DNA of 10,031 nt from Steroidobacteraceae bacterium (lineage in GTDB: Bacteria > Pseudomonadota > Gammaproteobacteria > Steroidobacterales > Steroidobacteraceae). Numbering within the stretch: position 1 is the stretch's first letter; each line of letters begins with the position of its first letter. The stretch spans positions 1 to 10,031 of the forward strand of contig JAICKZ010000105.1 of the NCBI GenBank assembly GCA_025927665.1, written 5' to 3'. Position numbers and translations under genes: made by a program. This document shows, piece after piece, positions 6,698 to 10,031 of this stretch. A model generated the notes under the pieces. It saw only the letters and a program-made list of their open reading frames with translations. It ran no database searches and was not told where the DNA came from.

Positions 6698-6737
6698 GTT
6701 AGTCAAGCAACCAGTTACTACGACGAGCTTGACTAAC
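6698..6737. terminator. Inverted repeat shared by the 3' ends of dsbA and etfA
   Basis: GTTAGTCAAGC (6698-6708) and GCTTGACTAAC (6727-6737) are perfect 11-base inverted copies around an 18-base loop. The right arm contains the etfA stop codon (6733-6735). The stem can form in either transcript of this convergent pair. No T-run follows on either side, so it is better seen as a 3'-end-stabilising or bidirectional termination element than a standard intrinsic terminator. Confidence 0.5.
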
Positions 6738-7674
6738 CGCCCAACTGTTTCTGCAATTCTGGCAACAATGTAAACAAGTCGCCGACCAAACCAATATCGG
6801 CGACTTCGAATATGGGTGCTTCCGAATCTTTATTAATAGCGACAATCGTGCGCGCATCTTTGATGCCAGTGAGATGTTGAATGGCGCCCGAGATTCCCAC
6901 TGCAATATACAAATCTGGCGCAATGATCTTGCCAGTTTGACCCACTTGTAAATCATTGGCCGCATAACCCGCATCGACTGCGGCACGTGATGCACCGACA
7001 GCCGCACCGAGTTGCTTCGCCAATTTGTAAATTAACTGAAAATTTTCCGCACTGCCTAACGCGCGTCCACCTGAAACCACTCGCGTCGCACTTTGCAAAT
7101 CGGGTCCTGCATTATCCGCGCTGCTACGTTCGACGAAGCGCGTATGTGTCGGTAGAGAAGCGGTGATATTGGCTGTTTCTATCGTTGCATCGCCCGTCTC
7201 CGTAACCGGTTGAAATGAAGCGATGCGAACGGTAGCGAGCAATTTTTTTGCAGGGTCAGCGTCGATATGTACCAATGCGTTGCCTGCATAAATGGGACGT
7301 ACAAAACTATGCGAACCATTGACGATCATGATATCGCTAAGTTGGCCGACTCCCAATAGAGCTGCAACTCGCGGTAATACATCTTTGCCAAAGGTCGTGG
7401 AAGGTGCAAATACATGAGTGTAGTTCGCGGCCAATTCAGCGATGGCAGGCGCTGCGGTGGATGCAACAAACTCGGTAAATTCATTACGTGTTACGTTGAT
7501 AACACTTTTGACGCCGGCAAGTTTGGCAGCATGCATCGCCGCTTTGTCATCTGCAGCGAGTACTGCGACATCCACTTCTGCGTCAGGAATCAACAATGCA
7601 CAAGCCACCGACTTGTGAGTGCTGGTATTCACCACACCGGCCATATGCTCGGCGATAACCAATATCTTATTCAT
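6733..7674 (-). CDS. etfA: Electron transfer flavoprotein subunit alpha
   Basis: 313 residues, the full EtfA length. With EtfB it forms the soluble FAD/AMP heterodimer that takes electrons from acyl-CoA and other dehydrogenases and passes them to ETF-ubiquinone oxidoreductase. The N-terminal half starts MNKILVIAEH. The C-terminal FAD domain carries VVSGGRALGSAENF (199-212), GASRAAVDAGY (227-237), QVGQTGK (243-249) and the EtfA signature PDLYIAVGISGAIQH (253-267), then KDSEAPIFEVADIGLVGD (282-299). All are intact. The ATG overlaps the etfB stop by one base (TGATG), implying translational coupling. The stop lies inside an inverted repeat shared with the dsbA 3' end. Confidence 0.96.
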   Translation of the reverse strand: MNKILVIAEHMAGVVNTSTHKSVACALLIPDAEVDVAVLAADDKAAMHAAKLAGVKSVINVTRNEFTEFVASTAAPAIAELAANYTHVFAPSTTFGKDVLPRVAALLGVGQLSDIMIVNGSHSFVRPIYAGNALVHIDADPAKKLLATVRIASFQPVTETGDATIETANITASLPTHTRFVERSSADNAGPDLQSATRVVSGGRALGSAENFQLIYKLAKQLGAAVGASRAAVDAGYAANDLQVGQTGKIIAPDLYIAVGISGAIQHLTGIKDARTIVAINKDSEAPIFEVADIGLVGDLFTLLPELQKQLGG

Positions 7675-8423
7675 CAGAGTGATCCCATTTGTTTAAGAGT
7701 CGCTACTAACTCTGTAACGTCTTTGACCATGACGCCTTTTTGTTTTACAGGTGGTGGTGTTACTTTGGTAACGTTGAACTGCTTGCTTGCAGTAATGCCC
7801 AATGCATCAAGCGTTAATGTTTCCAATGGCTTTTTCTTGGCCTTCATAATTTCCGGTAACTTGACGTAGCGAGGTTCATTCAAACGCAGATCCGTGGTGA
7901 TCACGGCGGGTAAATCCAGTTCCAATGTTTCCAAGCCGGCATCGACCTCACGAGTTACTTTCGCGATATTGCCATTGATTTCTACCTTGGAAGCAAAGCA
8001 AGCTTGTGGACGATCCCACAATGCGGCAAGCATTTGGCCAGTTTGTCCATTGTCGTCATCGATGGCTTGTTTGCCAGTAATCACTAACAGGGGCGCTTCT
8101 TTCTCTACCAGCTTTAAAAATACGCGAGCTGCTGTCAACGGTTCAATTGCGTAAGCATGTTCAACCAGCAAGGCGCGATCCGCGCCCATTGCAAGCGCAG
8201 TACGCAGTTGTTGCTGAGTTTCAGCAGGCCCGATGGATACCACCACTACTTCGCTGGCAACACCGCGTTCTTTCAAGCGTAATGCTTCTTCCAAGGCAAT
8301 TTCGTCAAAGGGATTGATACCCATTTTCACATTATCAGTGATGACGCCACTGCCGTCGGGCTTAACGCGAATGCGCACGTTGTAGTCCACCACGCGTTTG
8401 ATACACACCAGAATTTTGCTCAC
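7674..8423 (-). CDS. etfB: Electron transfer flavoprotein subunit beta
   Basis: 249 residues from a GTG at 8421-8423. The open frame runs 16 codons further upstream, but GGAGAG (8431-8436) sits 7 bases before this GTG, and MSKILVCIKRVVDYNV is the normal EtfB N-terminus and length. EtfB binds AMP and pairs with EtfA in beta-oxidation and amino-acid catabolism. Landmarks are DNVKMGINPFDEIALEEALR (30-49), GPAETQQQLRTALAMGADRA (65-84), the nucleotide-binding GKQAIDDDNGQTGQMLA (117-133) and the recognition loop NEPRYVKLPEIMKAKKK (182-198), which contacts partner dehydrogenases. It is the first gene of the two-gene etfBA operon. No ETF dehydrogenase gene is in the window. Confidence 0.95.
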   Translation of the reverse strand: MSKILVCIKRVVDYNVRIRVKPDGSGVITDNVKMGINPFDEIALEEALRLKERGVASEVVVVSIGPAETQQQLRTALAMGADRALLVEHAYAIEPLTAARVFLKLVEKEAPLLVITGKQAIDDDNGQTGQMLAALWDRPQACFASKVEINGNIAKVTREVDAGLETLELDLPAVITTDLRLNEPRYVKLPEIMKAKKKPLETLTLDALGITASKQFNVTKVTPPPVKQKGVMVKDVTELVATLKQMGSL

Positions 8424-8430
8424 TGCAAAT

Positions 8431-8436
8431 CTCTCC
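8431..8436 (-). promoter_or_regulatory. Ribosome binding site deciding the etfB GTG start
   Basis: GGAGAG on the minus strand, 7 bases before the GTG at 8421-8423. It supports the GTG start over the longer open frame. Confidence 0.75.
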
Positions 8437-8455
8437 GAGGGAGCCACAAAGAACG

Positions 8456-8467
8456 CGATTGTAATCG
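8456..8467 (-). promoter_or_regulatory. Dyad over a possible -10 box of etfBA
   Basis: CGATTGTAATCG has 5-base arms (CGATT/AATCG) around GT. On the minus strand it contains TACAAT (8463-8458), a fair -10 box 34 bases before the etfB start. No convincing -35 lies upstream. It may be the etfBA promoter with an overlapping operator; short dyads like this also arise by chance. Confidence 0.25.
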
Positions 8468-8531
8468 TCAAATTGGCGCGACGCTAATACCGACGGCGAC
8501 TAAAGCCATTCGGTTGAGTAATTGATGGACT

Positions 8532-8566
8532 CATTCAGCAACCGTTCAGGAAGCGGGTTTTATAGT
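8532..8566 (+). promoter_or_regulatory. Candidate PhoP/OmpR-type promoter: phased half-sites plus -10
   Basis: CATTCA (8532-8537) and CGTTCA (8543-8548) are near-identical hexamers separated by 5 bases, an 11-base period (ATTCAG/GTTCAG if shifted one base). The second ends 12 bases before TATAGT (8561-8566), a 5-of-6 match to the -10 consensus. There is no good -35, as in activator-dependent promoters. A two-hexamer direct repeat with one helical turn between copies, about 12 bases from the -10, is the known layout of PhoP boxes in enteric bacteria. A PhoP-like regulator is encoded two genes downstream. The repeats and spacing are seen; the regulator match is inferred. Confidence 0.5.
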
Positions 8567-8600
8567 GGACTTAAGCTCAAAAGAGCTAATTTCCAAGCTG

Positions 8601-8605
8601 AGGAG
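8601..8605 (+). promoter_or_regulatory. Ribosome binding site of the His-rich protein gene
   Basis: AGGAG, within TGAGGAG, lies 6 bases before the ATG at 8612. It places the start there, which also puts a proper signal peptide at the N-terminus, rather than at the in-frame ATG at 8522. Confidence 0.85.
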
Positions 8606-8611
8606 AAAGTT

Positions 8612-9124
8612 ATGAAAAGTATCAAGTCCACTGTTAAGTCTTTTGTTCACGGTACCGTGATTGGCGCAGGTTTGTTGGTTGCCACCAGCGTTTTTGCCGA
8701 TCATCGTGGTTGGGATCATAACGACCATGATCGTGGGCATGAACAGCATGAACGTCATTTTGACCGCGATCATGAACATGGCCGCGACTATGGTCGAAGC
8801 TGGAAGCACCACGATTTTTATCGTGATCGTCATGGTTACGATCGGCATTATGATCGCAATCGTTTCGGACTCCGTTTGCTGTTGCCATTGCCTCCCCGTA
8901 TTGGCTTTCCAATTTTGCCACCACCACCTGTGCCCGTATTTATTACGTCTGCGCGCGTTATCGATGTGGCTCCGGTTGTGTCGGACTATCGTAATGATGA
9001 CTGGAATGATGGTTATCGAGTGACCTATGAATTTCACGGACAAGAATACACCACGGTAATGCCTTACGATCCTGGTGAGCAGATTCGCATCAGAGTGGGA
9101 AATGGTATTGAGGTATTGCAATAA
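8612..9124 (+). CDS. Secreted His/Asp/Arg-rich protein of unknown function
   Basis: 170 residues from the ATG with a strong ribosome site. A signal peptide (MKSIKSTVKSFVHGTVIGAG, then LLVATSVFA) should be cut after Ala29. Residues 30-85 are almost entirely His, Asp, Arg, Gly, Tyr and Glu, with 12 histidines, and are probably disordered and possibly metal-binding. A proline-rich segment follows (LLLPLPPRIGFPILPPPPVP, 89-108). The C-terminal domain (about 112-170) carries DGYRVTYEFHGQEYTTVMPY (133-152) and DPGEQIRIRV (153-162), a pattern I recall from small exported proteobacterial proteins of unknown role. The PepSY gene starts 36 bases downstream, then the response regulator, so the three are probably one operon. 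A PhoP-type box precedes it. The function is unknown; metal or cation binding is a guess from composition. Confidence 0.85.
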   Translation: MKSIKSTVKSFVHGTVIGAGLLVATSVFADHRGWDHNDHDRGHEQHERHFDRDHEHGRDYGRSWKHHDFYRDRHGYDRHYDRNRFGLRLLLPLPPRIGFPILPPPPVPVFITSARVIDVAPVVSDYRNDDWNDGYRVTYEFHGQEYTTVMPYDPGEQIRIRVGNGIEVLQ

Positions 9125-9160
9125 CGTGCGGTATTTGTGAAGGTCGATTAAACTGAAGAT

Positions 9161-9427
9161 ATGAAAATTTTCCTGTACACATCGCTGATAGTTCTAATGC
9201 TCAATGCAGGATTGATCAGCAGTCCTGCATTTGGCGCTGACAATACCACGCGAGTGACATTGAACGATGCGGTTGTCATGGTGCAGCAGCGTTTCAACGC
9301 CACGGCGGTCAAGACGGACACGGTGCATGACGGGGATCGTGTTATCTATCGTATTCGTCTGCTCAGTGCAGATCGTTCTCGCGTATGGACCGTGACTGTC
9401 GATGCACAGACGGGACAGGTGCAGTAA
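9161..9427 (+). CDS. Small periplasmic PepSY-domain protein
   Basis: 88 residues. A signal peptide (MKIFLYTSLIVLMLNAGLIS, continuing SPAFG) should be cut after Gly25, leaving about 63 residues. These match a single PepSY domain: VTLNDAVVMVQQRF (helix, 32-45), NATAVKTDTVHDGDRVIYRI (46-65) and the closing strand WTVTVDAQTGQVQ (76-88), with the typical V-D-A-x-T-G-x-V ending. PepSY domains occur in protease propeptides and in small periplasmic proteins, and are thought to inhibit or bind partners in the envelope. Small PepSY genes are often found beside two-component systems, as here. The ATG at 9161 follows GAAG. The response regulator starts 12 bases after the stop. Its partner is unknown; it may modulate the sensor kinase. 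Confidence 0.87.
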   Translation: MKIFLYTSLIVLMLNAGLISSPAFGADNTTRVTLNDAVVMVQQRFNATAVKTDTVHDGDRVIYRIRLLSADRSRVWTVTVDAQTGQVQ

Positions 9428-9439
9428 ATTGAGCGATGA

Positions 9440-10031
9440 ATGCGTATTCTAATTGTTGAAGATGATCGTGACTTACGTGAGTCGTTGACAGCGCAATTCA
9501 AAGCAGTCGGCTTCAACGTCGATGAAGCCAGTGATGGCGAAGAGGCTTTGTACTTAGGTGTTGAACATGCATTTGAAGTAGCCGTGATCGATCTTGGATT
9601 ACCAAAAATATCGGGCATGGAATTGATTAAGCACTTGCGTGCCAAGCAACGCATTTATCCCATTCTTATTCTCACAGCGCGTGATCAATGGCAGGAAAAA
9701 GTAAATGGATTGCAAGCGGGTGCAGATGACTATGTGACCAAGCCTTTTCACTTTCAGGAAGTGTTGGCGCGTATTCAGGCATTGCTACGACGCTCTGCGG
9801 GTAAAGCACAATCGGTATGGCACGCAGGCGCAATTACATTGGACGCAATCACGCAACAGGTGAGCGTACATAACAAAGTGATTGAACTTACCAGTTTCGA
9901 ATACAAAATATTGGAGTTGTTGATGCATCGAAGTGGTGAAGTGATTTCCAAAACCGAGTTGACGGAAAACTTGTATGCGCAGGATTTCGATCGCGACAGC
10001 AATACCATTGAAGTGCTGGTTGGCAGATTAC
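9440..10031 (+). CDS. phoP: OmpR/PhoP-family response regulator (3' truncated)
   Basis: 197 residues are visible before the window ends; a full protein would be about 220-230. The receiver domain (1-118) has the acidic pocket Glu7-Asp8-Asp9, phosphoacceptor Asp51 (VAVIDLGLP), Thr79 (LILTARD) and Lys101 (YVTKPF). A winged-helix DNA-binding domain follows from about 125, with ELTSFEYKILELL (149-161) and the recognition helix region SNTIEVLVGRL (187-197) cut short. The segment ARDQWQEKVNGLQAGADDYV and the following TKPFHFQEVLARIQALLRRS closely resemble enteric PhoP, so PhoP-like is preferred over other OmpR members. The ATG at 9440 is used; the ATG at 9436 is out of frame. A histidine kinase gene is expected just downstream, outside the window. 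Confidence 0.92.
   Translation, partial: MRILIVEDDRDLRESLTAQFKAVGFNVDEASDGEEALYLGVEHAFEVAVIDLGLPKISGMELIKHLRAKQRIYPILILTARDQWQEKVNGLQAGADDYVTKPFHFQEVLARIQALLRRSAGKAQSVWHAGAITLDAITQQVSVHNKVIELTSFEYKILELLMHRSGEVISKTELTENLYAQDFDRDSNTIEVLVGRL

Noticed and set aside
8424..8471. N-terminal extension of EtfB
   Set aside because: The extra 16 residues do not resemble EtfB; GGAGAG before the GTG at 8423 and the 249-residue length support the shorter form.
8522..8611. N-terminal extension of the His-rich protein from the ATG at 8522
   Set aside because: It would bury the signal peptide behind 30 polar residues, lacks a ribosome site and overlaps the likely promoter. The ATG at 8612 has AGGAG.
8546..9121. 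Minus-strand open frame opposite the His-rich gene
   Set aside because: Its repetitive Ile/Met/Thr-rich product reflects the complement of His/Asp/Arg codons; no ribosome site or known domain supports it.

Overview
The window looks like a stretch of gammaproteobacterial chromosome. The order rpsA-ihfB-lapA-lapB is the classic gammaproteobacterial block, and DsbA (CPHC), an EtfB/EtfA pair and a PhoP-like response regulator fit that group. No rRNA, tRNA, transposase or CRISPR array was seen. The species cannot be named from the sequence. The ribosomal protein gene at the left edge has visibly more GC-rich codons than the rest.

Layout. 1-2416 (+): 3' end of rpsA, complete ihfB with a strong intrinsic terminator, then lapA and lapB, the inner-membrane pair that controls lipopolysaccharide synthesis. 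2575-3465 (+): galU, which makes UDP-glucose and so keeps the envelope theme. 3466-3606: short gap between convergent genes with a long REP-like inverted repeat. 3607-5715 (-): a secreted subtilisin-like (S8) protease with propeptide, PKD/Ig-like domain, poly-serine linker and C-terminal membrane segment. 5716-6046: a 331-base divergent regulatory region. 6047-6682 (+): dsbA. 6733-8423 (-): etfB-etfA, translationally coupled, convergent with dsbA. 8424-8611: divergent promoter region. 8612-10031 (+): a three-gene run of a His/Asp/Arg-rich secreted protein, a small periplasmic PepSY protein and an OmpR/PhoP-family response regulator cut by the window edge.

Most genes are recognisable housekeeping or envelope genes. 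The part most likely to hold something little described is the right end. There two small exported proteins precede a PhoP-like regulator. In front of the first gene is a direct repeat of half-sites 11 bases apart, set 12 bases from a good -10 box, which is the geometry of PhoP-type activated promoters. This suggests a self-activating envelope or metal-sensing circuit whose sensor kinase probably lies just past the window.

Three start sites were moved inward from the longest open frame on ribosome-binding-site evidence (protease, etfB, His-rich protein). lapB was moved from TTG to ATG on family resemblance.
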